Shown here piece after piece: positions 44,978 to 53,464 of a stretch of DNA of 64,000 nucleotides. Source of the DNA: Acidobacteriota bacterium (GTDB lineage: Bacteria > Acidobacteriota > Terriglobia > Terriglobales > Acidobacteriaceae); NCBI GenBank assembly GCA_018268855.1, contig JAFDVR010000006.1, positions 310,001 to 374,000 of the forward strand, in the 5' to 3' direction. Made by a program: the position numbers and the translations under genes. The notes under the pieces are model-generated. The model was not told where the DNA came from, searched no databases, and saw nothing but the letters and a program-made list of their open reading frames with translations. Position 1 is the stretch's first letter. Every line of letters starts with the position of its first letter.

Positions 44978-45682
44978 TCAATGACGTAGAGAATCGCTTG
45001 ATTTACAAGGAACATCCACCTCTGGGAACGACACGCGAAAACGCACTAAAGTAATCATTCCAAGCGGGGATGGTCCCGTTGGGGACTGCTCCACCACATG
45101 TGCAGTAGATAAAAAATGAGTCGCCACCAGAGAAGCCGCAGCCGTTTGGTTCCTTGTTCCACCAATCAGATGAGCATCCAGAATTTCCAGCTTTGCCGGT
45201 GCTGCCCGCGCGCTCAACTGCAGAAGTTTCGCCATGCCCTGTTGCGACTGCGCGGTGGGAGCATTCGGCGGCGCGGAAGTGTACTGCCGATACGCCGCGA
45301 TGGCCTCTTTCAGCACTGCGGGTGTGCGGAAGTACTGAAAGCTGCGCGGGTTCCAGCCAATGGCGTCCTGCGCGCGAAAGGCGAAGTCCGTCGAGATCAG
45401 GATGGGATTTGGCGATATGTACGGGGGGGTTGCAAGACCTGCGTAATCGAATTCGCCACGCGGTGCAGTGCTGTCCAGCATGCGCACGATCCAGCCGGAC
45501 GGGATCGCCTCCAGCATGAAATCCAGTCCTGCGGGACCGGCGTGGCGAAAGTTCTCTCCGCGTTTTACTTCGCCTTCGATAGTTAGAACGCACGACTTTG
45601 CTTTTTTGCCGGGCGGATTGGCAGCGTGTGCTGCCAGAATCGGCGCAAGTAGTCCAGCGGCAATCCATCGGGCAGCGTTCAC
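44978..45682 (-). CDS. Secreted protein of unknown function
   Basis: About 234 residues from a GTG at 45682, preceded by AAGGA 9 bases upstream; an ATG at 45745 is an alternative. The N-terminus is a signal peptide (MNAARWIAAGLLAPILAAHA if GTG is read as Met). The mature part contains CVLTIEGEVKRGENFRHAGPAGLDFMLEAIPSGW and ends LVRFRVSFPEVDVPC, suggesting a beta-rich domain. I recognise no family. It diverges from glnD, with about 90 bases between them. Confidence 0.7.
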   Translation of the reverse strand: MNAARWIAAGLLAPILAAHAANPPGKKAKSCVLTIEGEVKRGENFRHAGPAGLDFMLEAIPSGWIVRMLDSTAPRGEFDYAGLATPPYISPNPILISTDFAFRAQDAIGWNPRSFQYFRTPAVLKEAIAAYRQYTSAPPNAPTAQSQQGMAKLLQLSARAAPAKLEILDAHLIGGTRNQTAAASLVATHFLSTAHVVEQSPTGPSPLGMITLVRFRVSFPEVDVPCKSSDSLRH

Positions 45683-45771
45683 AGGTGCATCATCCTTATA
45701 GGTCCTTAATGGGCTCTCTTGTACAGTAATCCAACTGGAAGGCATCGCAGAATAGCTTCCGAGATACGGAC

Positions 45772-48438
45772 ATGAGCAACGAGATACAGACCGGTGCGAC
45801 CAAACGCTATCACGATCGAATTGCAGCCATGCGCGAACGGTTCAAGCACGGCCGCGATGGGCGGGTTGCCATCGCAGAACGTGCCGATGCTGCCGACGAG
45901 CTTGTGCGCGAACTGTGGCGATACACTCTCGCGCAGCATGGCGATCTGCTTCGCGATGTCGCCGTGCTCGCCGTAGGTGGATATGGGCGGCGCGAGCTCT
46001 TCCCTTTTTCCGATCTCGATCTGCTCTTTCTGGTAAAAGACGTCTCGCAGGAAAAGCTGGTGAAGCCGGCCATCCGCGCGATATCGCAGACCTTATGGGA
46101 CGCGGGCATTCGTCTCTCGCCGATCACGCGCTCGCTTGCCGAGTGCGATCGCGTGGACCCAGACAATATCGAGTTCACACTCTCTCTTCTCGATGCTCGC
46201 TCCATCACGGGCAGCGAGGAGTTATCGCACAAGCTCCGCCGTGAGCAGATGCCAAGACTCATCGAACGCGAACGCCGCACGCTGCTCAATGGCATTGCAC
46301 GGTTGGTGAAAGAACGCCACGCCAAGTATGGCAATACGCTCTTCCATCTGGAGCCCAATATCAAGGATTGCCCCGGAGGTCTGCGCGACATCCACGTATG
46401 CGAATGGCTGCGCAAGATCAGCGATAACGCCATTACCGAAGCTAATCGCGTAGAGGCCCTGCCGAAGATCTTCCGCTCCACGTCTTCGGTTGCGCCGCGC
46501 GTGGAGGCTACGGCGGAGAGCAAGCGCGAGTTCGCTGCTGCGACGGATTTCTTCGCTGCCGTGCGGTGCTTTCTGCACTTCCGCAATGGACGCGATACCA
46601 ACACGCTGGACTGGCGTGCGCAGGATGCTGCTGCCGCTGCCGGTGTTGGCATGGGAACGCATGCGGGAGTTGCCGATGCCGCTTACTGGATGCAGCTTTA
46701 CTTCCGCCATGCGCGTAGTGTGGAGCGCTGGCTGTTGCAACGCATGGACGAGATGCCGAAGGAAAGCTCGTTCTTCGATCGCTTCTCTTTGCGGCGCGGC
46801 GCTGCAGTAGAAGACGGTTCCGGTTTCCGCATTGAACGCGGGCGGTTAGTGCTGAATCCTCCAAACGATCACGGCGATCCTGCAGAAGACCCCGAAGTGA
46901 TGCTGCGCGCGTTCGATGCCGTTGCGCAGACTGGCGCGCGCCTTTCTTCTGACACCGAGGTGCGGCTGGAGAGTGCGCTGCCACTGCTTTCGCGAGAGAT
47001 GGATGAAGGCATTGCGCTGTGGAACCAGCTCAAGCGCATCCTCTGCGGGCCGCATGCGGGTGCGGCGCTGCGCTCCATGCATGCGCTCGGAATCCTGGAA
47101 CTGATCATGCCGGAGTTTCATGGCATCGACGCGTTGGTCATCCGCGACGCGTATCACCGCTACACAGTGGATGAACATACGTTCGTTCTCATCGACACCT
47201 TGCATGGGCTCGTTCAACAGACGGGTGCGCTGGCGGAGTGGGCAAAACGCTTTGAGGACATTCGCCGCGAGATCAACCATCCGGAGTTGCTCTATCTCGC
47301 CGCGCTGCTGCACGACACAGGCAAGGGCCGCGCAGGCGAAGATCATGCGATAGAAAGTTCACGCCTCGCCATCAGTGTGCTGTCGCGTCTGGAGATCGAC
47401 GCTTACGAGCGTTCGCTGGTGCTTGGACTTATCGAGAACCATCTGGAAGCATCGAACGCTCTGCGCCGGGACATCTTCGATGCGGAGACAGTGCAAGCGT
47501 TCGCGGACAAAGTGCAAACGCCGGAAGAGTTGCGCATGCTGATTCTGTTTACCTACGCAGATATTAATGCCGTGCACCCCGATGCGCTGACGCCGTGGAA
47601 AGCAGAGAACTTGTGGCGGCTGTACATCGCCACCTCCAATTACCTTGACCGCAATATCGATGAAGAACGTGTGGATGCGCGTGTATCCAGCGAACTCATC
47701 CGCCGCGTCACGGCGCTGCTGGGGAATGAAGCAAAGGATGCCATTACATTTCTCGAAGGCTTCCCGCAACGCTATCTGCGGACACGTTCGCCGGAACAAA
47801 TCCGCACGCACTATGCGATGGCGAAAAAGCTGGACCACGATCCTGTGCAGCTTGATTTCCACGGTTCGGCAGAGCGATACAACATCAGCGTAGTGACCCG
47901 CGACCGTGCAGGATTGTTCGCGCGGGTAAGCGGAGCGCTGGCTGGCTGGGGCATGAACATCGTCTCCGCGGATGCGTTTGCCAACGCGCACGGCGTCGTC
48001 GTCGACAGCTTCCGGTTCACCGACTCATTTCGTACGCTGGAGATGAACCCGGAAGAGCGCGAGCGTTTTCTGAAGAGTGTGCATGATGCTCTGCTGGATG
48101 GCACTGCGATGGAGAAGATGCTCAAGAGCCGTCGCCGTACACGCATACGCACTCCACTGGTGGAGGTGGAGACAAAGATCGAATTCGACGCGACGTCCTC
48201 CAGCCACTCAACGCTGATGCAGGTCGTCACACAGGACACGCCAGGATTGCTCCACGCAATAGCGGTCGCTTTGGGCACGATGAAGTGCAACATCGAAGTT
48301 GCCGTCATCGACACCGAAGGCGAGATGGCGATTGATGTTTTTTATTTGACGAGAGATGGACAGCCGCTGCCTGAAACGCAGTTCACTTCCATACGCGATG
48401 CAGTGGAACAAGCTATCTCGTTGAATGCGATCCCTTGA
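45772..48438 (+). CDS. glnD: [Protein-PII] uridylyltransferase / uridylyl-removing enzyme
   Basis: An 888-residue GlnD, the sensor that modifies PII proteins according to glutamine level. The nucleotidyltransferase motif GGYGRRELFPFSDLDLLFL is at 69-87, with catalytic Asp at 81 and 83. The HD domain (LLYLAALLHDTGKGRAGEDHA) is near 510. Two ACT domains close the protein: YNISVVTRDRAGLFARVSGAL near 703 and VVTQDTPGLLHAIAVAL near 815. No glnB or amt gene is within the window. Confidence 0.95.
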   Translation: MSNEIQTGATKRYHDRIAAMRERFKHGRDGRVAIAERADAADELVRELWRYTLAQHGDLLRDVAVLAVGGYGRRELFPFSDLDLLFLVKDVSQEKLVKPAIRAISQTLWDAGIRLSPITRSLAECDRVDPDNIEFTLSLLDARSITGSEELSHKLRREQMPRLIERERRTLLNGIARLVKERHAKYGNTLFHLEPNIKDCPGGLRDIHVCEWLRKISDNAITEANRVEALPKIFRSTSSVAPRVEATAESKREFAAATDFFAAVRCFLHFRNGRDTNTLDWRAQDAAAAAGVGMGTHAGVADAAYWMQLYFRHARSVERWLLQRMDEMPKESSFFDRFSLRRGAAVEDGSGFRIERGRLVLNPPNDHGDPAEDPEVMLRAFDAVAQTGARLSSDTEVRLESALPLLSREMDEGIALWNQLKRILCGPHAGAALRSMHALGILELIMPEFHGIDALVIRDAYHRYTVDEHTFVLIDTLHGLVQQTGALAEWAKRFEDIRREINHPELLYLAALLHDTGKGRAGEDHAIESSRLAISVLSRLEIDAYERSLVLGLIENHLEASNALRRDIFDAETVQAFADKVQTPEELRMLILFTYADINAVHPDALTPWKAENLWRLYIATSNYLDRNIDEERVDARVSSELIRRVTALLGNEAKDAITFLEGFPQRYLRTRSPEQIRTHYAMAKKLDHDPVQLDFHGSAERYNISVVTRDRAGLFARVSGALAGWGMNIVSADAFANAHGVVVDSFRFTDSFRTLEMNPEERERFLKSVHDALLDGTAMEKMLKSRRRTRIRTPLVEVETKIEFDATSSSHSTLMQVVTQDTPGLLHAIAVALGTMKCNIEVAVIDTEGEMAIDVFYLTRDGQPLPETQFTSIRDAVEQAISLNAIP

Positions 48439-48447
48439 GAAGGAAGC

Positions 48448-49143
48448 TCAGGCAACGGGAATGCCGCCACCTCTCACGGTGGCGAGGGCCAGCACGCAGG
48501 CAGCATCCAGCTTATGCGGAACATACCGCTGCAGCACAGCCATGGCGTCTTCATGCGAGATCGCCTGATGATAGGGCCTGTTCTCCGTCATTGCCGAGTA
48601 GAAATCGGCCACGGCAATAATGCGGTCTTCCAGGGTTAGGTCCTCAGAGGTAAGCCCGCGCGGATAGCCGCTGCCGTCGAGCCGCTCGTGGTGCCGTCCT
48701 GCCATGGTAGCCAGATCGCTGAATGCCCCGACACAACGCAAAATCTCTTCCGTGAGTGACGCATGTTCGCGCACGGTGTCCAGCTCATCCTGCGTTAATC
48801 CCTCTTTTTTGTGGAGCACTGCGTCAGGAACAAACAACTTTCCTATGTCATGCAACAGCGCAGCCCGCCGTATGCGCACTACAGATTCAGGCTCCATTCC
48901 CAAATGACGGGCCATACTTTCGGCGGTCTCCGCAACACGCACAGAATGGTGATAAGTAAACGGGGACTTCGCGTCCACTACGTAAGCAAATGCGTTACAC
49001 AGGGCGTCGATGTTTTGTGCGCTGACCGATTCGCGTTTACTCAGTCTGAACGCAAACGACAGCGCGGAGAGGATCTGCGCCTGCGAGTAGGTCTCGCGGT
49101 CCTCTGTTAGCCGGTTAGGGGGGGATAACGTCCCTGTGGTCAT
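48448..49143 (-). CDS. HD-GYP-domain protein (probable cyclic-di-GMP phosphodiesterase)
   Basis: A 231-residue stand-alone HD-GYP domain: YHHSVRVAETAESMARHLGM, AALLHDIGKLFVPDAVLHK, then HHERLDGSGYPRGLTSEDL, which is the HHExxDGxGYP signature, and DRIIAVADFYSAMTENRPYH. It should hydrolyse cyclic-di-GMP to GMP. No sensor or receiver domain is attached, so a partner may supply the signal. Convergent with glnD, 9 bases apart. Confidence 0.9.
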   Translation of the reverse strand: MTTGTLSPPNRLTEDRETYSQAQILSALSFAFRLSKRESVSAQNIDALCNAFAYVVDAKSPFTYHHSVRVAETAESMARHLGMEPESVVRIRRAALLHDIGKLFVPDAVLHKKEGLTQDELDTVREHASLTEEILRCVGAFSDLATMAGRHHERLDGSGYPRGLTSEDLTLEDRIIAVADFYSAMTENRPYHQAISHEDAMAVLQRYVPHKLDAACVLALATVRGGGIPVA

Positions 49144-49310
49144 TTGCCGAAGTCAAAGGTAGCTACTGCCATGGCATGTCACTAGCCCCTTCTCGTGTCA
49201 TTTACCGTACAACAAATGGGTGGGTTACCCGGGCTTTAGTCCTTTGGGATAAGCGCATAACGGCGTATGCTGGTACAGCCGCTCCAAACAATTCCATTGA
49301 GGCAGAGCCG

Positions 49311-50024
49311 ATGCGCCAATTCGGACCTTTTCGGAACTCCATTTTAAAAACCCTTGATCCTGACGTACTCGCACGGCTTAAGCACCAGCCGCACCATTTG
49401 AAAGTAAATTCCATCATGGAACGCCAAGGCGACGAGATCAAACATCTGTATTTTCTCGAAGATGGTATTGGCTCTATGACAACCCCCTTCCAGGATGGCT
49501 CCGAGGCCGAGGTGGGACTTTTTGGATATGAAAGTGTAATTGGCGTATCTGCTTTGATCGGGACGAAACGGAGTCTTAATCGCACTTATATGCAGTCTGA
49601 TGGGCATGGCTACACATGCGCCATAGAGCATGCGCAGGCTGAGTTCAAACGTGGTGAGAGCTTCCACGACCTGGTGCTGCGCTATACGCAGGCACAACTG
49701 ATGCAGACAGCTCAAACTGCCGGATGCAATGCAAAACATAGTGTCAGCCAGAGGCTCGCTCGATGGCTTCTGCTCTGCCGCGATCGGTTAGGTTCAGGCA
49801 CACTTCCGCTCACCCACGAGTTTCTAGGTCATATGCTCTGCATTCGCCGCACCTCTGTACATGCAGCAGCAGATAAGTTCAGAAAACAAGGCCTCATTGA
49901 CTACACCAGAGGCAAAATAGTGGTTCTGAACCAGGTGGAACTTGAAGCGCACGCCTGTGAATGCTACCGCGTGGTCCGCAACCATCTCAGCAACTACACC
50001 GAAGTAGAGCAGGGTGCCATATAG
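49311..50024 (+). CDS. Crp/Fnr-family transcription regulator
   Basis: 237 residues from ATG 49311 (GAGG 8 bases upstream). The N-terminal cyclic-nucleotide-like beta-roll reads VNSIMERQGDEIKHLYFLEDGIGSMTT and VGLFGYESVIGVSALIG. The C-terminal helix-turn-helix reads LTHEFLGHMLCIRRTSVHAAADKFRKQGLIDYTRGKIVVLN. The ligand pocket lacks the usual cAMP-binding Arg motif and there is no N-terminal Fe-S cysteine cluster, so the signal is unknown. No obvious target operon adjoins. Confidence 0.88.
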   Translation: MRQFGPFRNSILKTLDPDVLARLKHQPHHLKVNSIMERQGDEIKHLYFLEDGIGSMTTPFQDGSEAEVGLFGYESVIGVSALIGTKRSLNRTYMQSDGHGYTCAIEHAQAEFKRGESFHDLVLRYTQAQLMQTAQTAGCNAKHSVSQRLARWLLLCRDRLGSGTLPLTHEFLGHMLCIRRTSVHAAADKFRKQGLIDYTRGKIVVLNQVELEAHACECYRVVRNHLSNYTEVEQGAI

Positions 50025-50065
50025 GTTATAGCCTGGGTTCACGATCTTCCCCCTAAAATAGGGAC

Positions 50066-50605
50066 ATGTCGACACCCATCAATTGTGAGCCGCTCAAGGC
50101 GCTTGTCCGCACCGTTCCCGATTTTCCCAAACCGGGCATTCTCTTCTACGACATCACTACGCTGCTGAAAGACAAAGCAGGCTTTGCGCAGATGATTGAT
50201 GCCCTGGCAGCGCACTACATCGATAAAGATGTGGACCTGGTGCTCGGCATTGAAGCGCGCGGTTTTATTTTTGGCCCCGCCATGGCTTATCGCCTCAACG
50301 CTGGCTTCGTCCCTGTGCGCAAGCCGCGCAAGCTGCCCGCCGAGGTAGCCAAGGTAACCTACGATCTCGAATACGGCTCCGACTCGCTAGAAATCCATCT
50401 GGATGCTATCCAGCCCGGCCAGCGCGTCGTTATTGTGGACGATCTCCTCGCCACCGGTGGCACCATGCAGGCCACCGTGCAGCTTGTAAAACAGCTCGGC
50501 GGAGAGATTGCAGGCCTGGCTTTTGCTGTCGAACTCGACTTTTTGAAAGGCCGCCAAAAGTTCTCGGAATACGATGTCTTCAGCCTTCTGCACTACAACG
50601 AATAG
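50066..50605 (+). CDS. apt: Adenine phosphoribosyltransferase
   Basis: A 179-residue Apt salvaging adenine with PRPP to AMP. It has [45 protein letters not shown] and the PRPP loop [17 protein letters not shown]. It recovers the adenine released by the MtnP encoded at 4678, although the genes are far apart. A short CCCTA/TAGGG hairpin (50051-50063) lies just before the start. Confidence 0.95.
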   Translation: MSTPINCEPLKALVRTVPDFPKPGILFYDITTLLKDKAGFAQMIDALAAHYIDKDVDLVLGIEARGFIFGPAMAYRLNAGFVPVRKPRKLPAEVAKVTYDLEYGSDSLEIHLDAIQPGQRVVIVDDLLATGGTMQATVQLVKQLGGEIAGLAFAVELDFLKGRQKFSEYDVFSLLHYNE

Positions 50606-50621
50606 TCGCTAAAACCAAAGA

Positions 50622-50665
50622 ACTCCATCGTCCCCGCGCACATTGGCGCAGACGATGGAGTTTTT
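50622..50665 (+). terminator. Terminator after apt
   Basis: ACTCCATCGTC (50622-50632) pairs with GACGATGGAGT (50651-50661), with a smaller GCGC pairing in the loop and a T run at 50661-50665. Confidence 0.88.
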
Positions 50666-50726
50666 CTTTGCTTCCACCTGCACTTTTGTTCATCCAATCT
50701 CTACAATCACCCGCAAGGAGAAAACC

Positions 50727-51770
50727 ATGCTTGCATCCAAGGGATACGCCGCGCAGAACGCGGAAACACCCCTCGCGCCCTGGAGCTTTGAGCGACGCGA
50801 CCTCGGCCCCAACGATATTCAGATCGAGATTAAGTTCTGTGGCATCTGCCACTCCGACATTCACCAGGCACGTAACGAGTGGGGCAACTCGCTCTATCCC
50901 ATGGTTCCAGGACACGAGATCGTCGGTGTTGTCTCTGCGGTGGGCAGCAACGTCAAAAAGTTTAAAGTTGGCGATCTGGCCGGAGTTGGCTGCATGGTAG
51001 ATTCCTGCCATGAGTGCAACAGCTGTAAGGCAGGTGAAGAACAATACTGTGATCGCGGCGCTACGGTTTTCACCTATAACGGCAAAGACCAGAACGGTAA
51101 CCTGACCTTCGGTGGCTACTCTAACAACATCGTCGTTACTGAGTCCTTCGCGCTCTCCATCTCTCCCAAACTGCAACTGGCAGCCGTAGCTCCGCTGCTG
51201 TGCGCAGGCATAACTACATACTCACCTCTGCGCCATTGGGGAGCAGGTCCGGGTAAGAAAGTGGGCATTGTTGGACTTGGCGGACTGGGCCACATGGGAC
51301 TAAAGTTCTCTCGTGCCTTCGGCGCTCACACCACGCTCTTCACCACCTCGCCCAGCAAGGTTGAAGACGCCAGGAAGCTCGGCGCGGATGAAGTGGTCAT
51401 CTCCAAAGACCCCAGCCAGATGGCGCAGGTTTCAGGCAGCTTCGACTTCATCCTCGATTGCGTCTCCGCCGAGCACGATATCAACAGCTATCTCAATCTG
51501 TTACGTCGCGACGGTACTCTCTGTCTCGTTGGCGTACCGGAAAAGCCGTTCGCCATCCACGCATTTTCCGTCATCGCCGGACGCAAATCGCTCTCCGGCT
51601 CCATGATTGGCGGCATCCGCGAAACACAGGAGATGCTTGATTTCTGCGCCGAGCACAATATCGTCTGCGACATCGAGATGACCACCTACGACAAGGTGAA
51701 CGAAGCTTTCGAACGCGTCGTCAATGGCGATGTGAAGTACCGCTTCGTGCTGGATGCGGCATCGCTGTAA
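50727..51770 (+). CDS. Zinc-dependent NAD(P) alcohol dehydrogenase, cinnamyl-alcohol/YahK type
   Basis: 347 residues from ATG 50727, with AAGGAG 6 bases upstream. Catalytic zinc ligands are in FCGICHSDIH and VPGHEIVG, structural zinc cysteines in DSCHECNSCKAGEEQYC, and the dinucleotide-binding glycines in VGIVGLGGLGHMG. It reduces aldehydes, probably with NADPH as in E. coli YahK. The gene is monocistronic between two terminators. Confidence 0.93.
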   Translation: MLASKGYAAQNAETPLAPWSFERRDLGPNDIQIEIKFCGICHSDIHQARNEWGNSLYPMVPGHEIVGVVSAVGSNVKKFKVGDLAGVGCMVDSCHECNSCKAGEEQYCDRGATVFTYNGKDQNGNLTFGGYSNNIVVTESFALSISPKLQLAAVAPLLCAGITTYSPLRHWGAGPGKKVGIVGLGGLGHMGLKFSRAFGAHTTLFTTSPSKVEDARKLGADEVVISKDPSQMAQVSGSFDFILDCVSAEHDINSYLNLLRRDGTLCLVGVPEKPFAIHAFSVIAGRKSLSGSMIGGIRETQEMLDFCAEHNIVCDIEMTTYDKVNEAFERVVNGDVKYRFVLDAASL

Positions 51771-51779
51771 ATCCATCTA

Positions 51780-51820
51780 AAAAGTGAGCGGGCGAGGATT
51801 TTCCTCGCCCGCTCACTTTT
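51780..51820. terminator. Bidirectional terminator, 18-base perfect stem
   Basis: AAAAGTGAGCGGGCGAGG, loop ATTTT, CCTCGCCCGCTCACTTTT, between two convergent genes. Confidence 0.93.
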
Positions 51821-51833
51821 AATCCTGACACAA

Positions 51834-52256
51834 CTAATCGCCCTGCAACTCGCCTAGCAGTAACTCCGGTTTGATGTTCGGATCGATCACGGGCAGCGAC
51901 GGCAGCTTAAGCGTGCTTCCCGCCTCGCGCACCACGGCGTCCACATGTTCCAGCACCTCATCCACGGTCATGGTGTACATCTCACGACCGTTGTCATAAC
52001 CGCTCTCAACGATGGATTTCAGGAACCGCCCAGCGGCCTGCGCAGCTGCGTAATCTGTAATTACTTTGCCGTTGCGGCGCTTCTGCTCTACCCATGCCTT
52101 ATTGGGCATCGCCACCCATACGGGACGGTCATTCACTGCAAAGCGGATATCGGTCGCATCGGCGTGGCGCGTAGCAATCGCCACAATCGTGCCCTTCCAG
52201 ACACAGTGCAGATCTTCGCCAGTCCAACGGTCGGTTACGTGGAAATCCTCGTACAT
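51834..52256 (-). CDS. Conserved cytosolic protein of unknown function
   Basis: 140 residues, start MYEDFHVTDRWTGEDLHCVWKGTIVAIATRHADATDIRFAVNDRPVWVAM with a beta-rich N-terminal half (about 1-55), then a helical half ending in a Pro/Leu tail (LKLPSLPVIDPNIKPELLLGEL). No membrane segment or catalytic motif is evident. It is divergent from the TPR gene by about 120 bases and convergent with the dehydrogenase. I do not recognise the family. Confidence 0.75.
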   Translation of the reverse strand: MYEDFHVTDRWTGEDLHCVWKGTIVAIATRHADATDIRFAVNDRPVWVAMPNKAWVEQKRRNGKVITDYAAAQAAGRFLKSIVESGYDNGREMYTMTVDEVLEHVDAVVREAGSTLKLPSLPVIDPNIKPELLLGELQGD

Positions 52257-52377
52257 ATCTCCAGCTTAGTGGCAGCGGCTGCGGCGGGCAAGCCGTCCTC
52301 CCTGCTAAACTTGAAAGCTGTGGCCGGTGCACCGTTTACCTGGCCTGTCACTTTCGATTCTTTCTGTAAGGACATCC

Positions 52378-53091
52378 GTGGAAACACACATCCGTCTAAA
52401 AAAAGAAGCACCCGGCGCGGCCACCCTCGCGGACTGGGCCAACTCCAATCGCCGCTCGCTCCAGATCGCCCTTGTCGCCATCGTTGCTGCTCTGGTCGTA
52501 GTCGTCTCCGCAGTGGTCATCGCGAATTCGCGCGCGGAAAAAGCCCAGGAAGCCTTCGGCGACGCAATGCACATCTACGAAACCCCGGTGGCTCTGGCTG
52601 GTCAGCCGGTTCCTCCAGGCGTAAAGACCTACCCCAGCAATGAGGAGCGCGCTAAGGCTGCTAACGGCGCCTTTTCTGCCATCGCGGATAAATACGGCAT
52701 GACTTCTGCTGGCAGGAACGCAAACTACATGGCTGGCGTGACAGCATTTGAGATGGGCCAGACCGCTACTGCGGAATCGCGCCTCAAGAAGGTGGCCGAC
52801 GGCTGGAACTCCGAACGCGCTTCGCTCGCTAACCTTGCACTCGCGCATCTCTATCAGCAGACGGGCCGCGACTCCGAAGCCATCGCTCTTTACGAGAAGA
52901 TGACCAGGAACCCAACCACCACGGTTCCCGCCGGTCTCGCACAACTGCAACTCGCCAGTCTTTATGAAGCGGAGAACAAGCCGGCTGAGGCAAAGAAGAT
53001 CTACGCCACGCTGAAGGATAAGGACAAAGAAGGCAAGACCGCGATTGGCGATATGGCCAATCGTAAACTCTCAGGCCAGGCCATCGAATAA
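52378..53091 (+). CDS. Membrane-anchored tetratricopeptide protein (YfgM/TPR_21-like)
   Basis: 237 residues from a GTG at 52378 with AAGGA 6 bases upstream. After a short cytosolic head comes one membrane helix (LQIALVAIVAALVVVVSAVVIA), then an outside TPR array (YMAGVTAFEMGQTATAESRLKKVAD, SLANLALAHLYQQTGRDSEAIALYEKM, QLQLASLYEAENKPAEAKKIYATL). Relatives such as YfgM act as chaperone adaptors at SecYEG. It lies 12 bases upstream of the DUF2905 gene. Confidence 0.82.
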   Translation: METHIRLKKEAPGAATLADWANSNRRSLQIALVAIVAALVVVVSAVVIANSRAEKAQEAFGDAMHIYETPVALAGQPVPPGVKTYPSNEERAKAANGAFSAIADKYGMTSAGRNANYMAGVTAFEMGQTATAESRLKKVADGWNSERASLANLALAHLYQQTGRDSEAIALYEKMTRNPTTTVPAGLAQLQLASLYEAENKPAEAKKIYATLKDKDKEGKTAIGDMANRKLSGQAIE

Positions 53092-53103
53092 TCGAGGCAA
53101 ACC

Positions 53104-53328
53104 ATGCAGGACATCGGACGGCTGCTCCTCTTCGCAGGACTTATCCTCTGCGCCGCAGGAGCAGCCGTTCTGCTTTTCGGGCGCATGGGCATTTCGCTCG
53201 GCCGCCTGCCCGGTGATATGAAATGGCAAGGCCGCAACTGGAGCGTCTCGTTCCCGCTGATGACGTCGCTGCTCCTCAGCATCGGCCTCTCGCTCTTGAT
53301 GTATCTCATCAGTCGATTCCGTAAATAG
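53104..53328 (+). CDS. DUF2905 small membrane protein
   Basis: 74 residues with two membrane helices (LLLFAGLILCAAGAAVLLFG and MTSLLLSIGLSLLMYLI) separated by the DUF2905 loop ISLGRLPGDMKWQGRNWSVSFP. Function unknown; the family is often found near DNA-repair or peptidase genes. Probably co-transcribed with the TPR protein. Confidence 0.9.
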   Translation: MQDIGRLLLFAGLILCAAGAAVLLFGRMGISLGRLPGDMKWQGRNWSVSFPLMTSLLLSIGLSLLMYLISRFRK

Positions 53329-53359
53329 CGAAAAGCATTGTCATCCCACCAATCGCGTT

Positions 53360-53381
53360 GTCATTCTGAGCGAAGCGAATC
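53360..53381 (-). repeat. REP-like repeat, copy 3
   Basis: GTCATTCTGAGCGAAGCGAA, the reverse form of the repeats at 33491-33587, in the gap before xseA. An upstream ATG at 53387 for xseA would start just next to this repeat, which argues for the later start. Confidence 0.65.
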
Positions 53382-53464
53382 TGCTTTTGCCGATGTTCGC
53401 GAAAGCGAACACCCATCGCGCTGAAGGCGCGACCGCCCCCGCAAACGATAAACTCATCAGGACG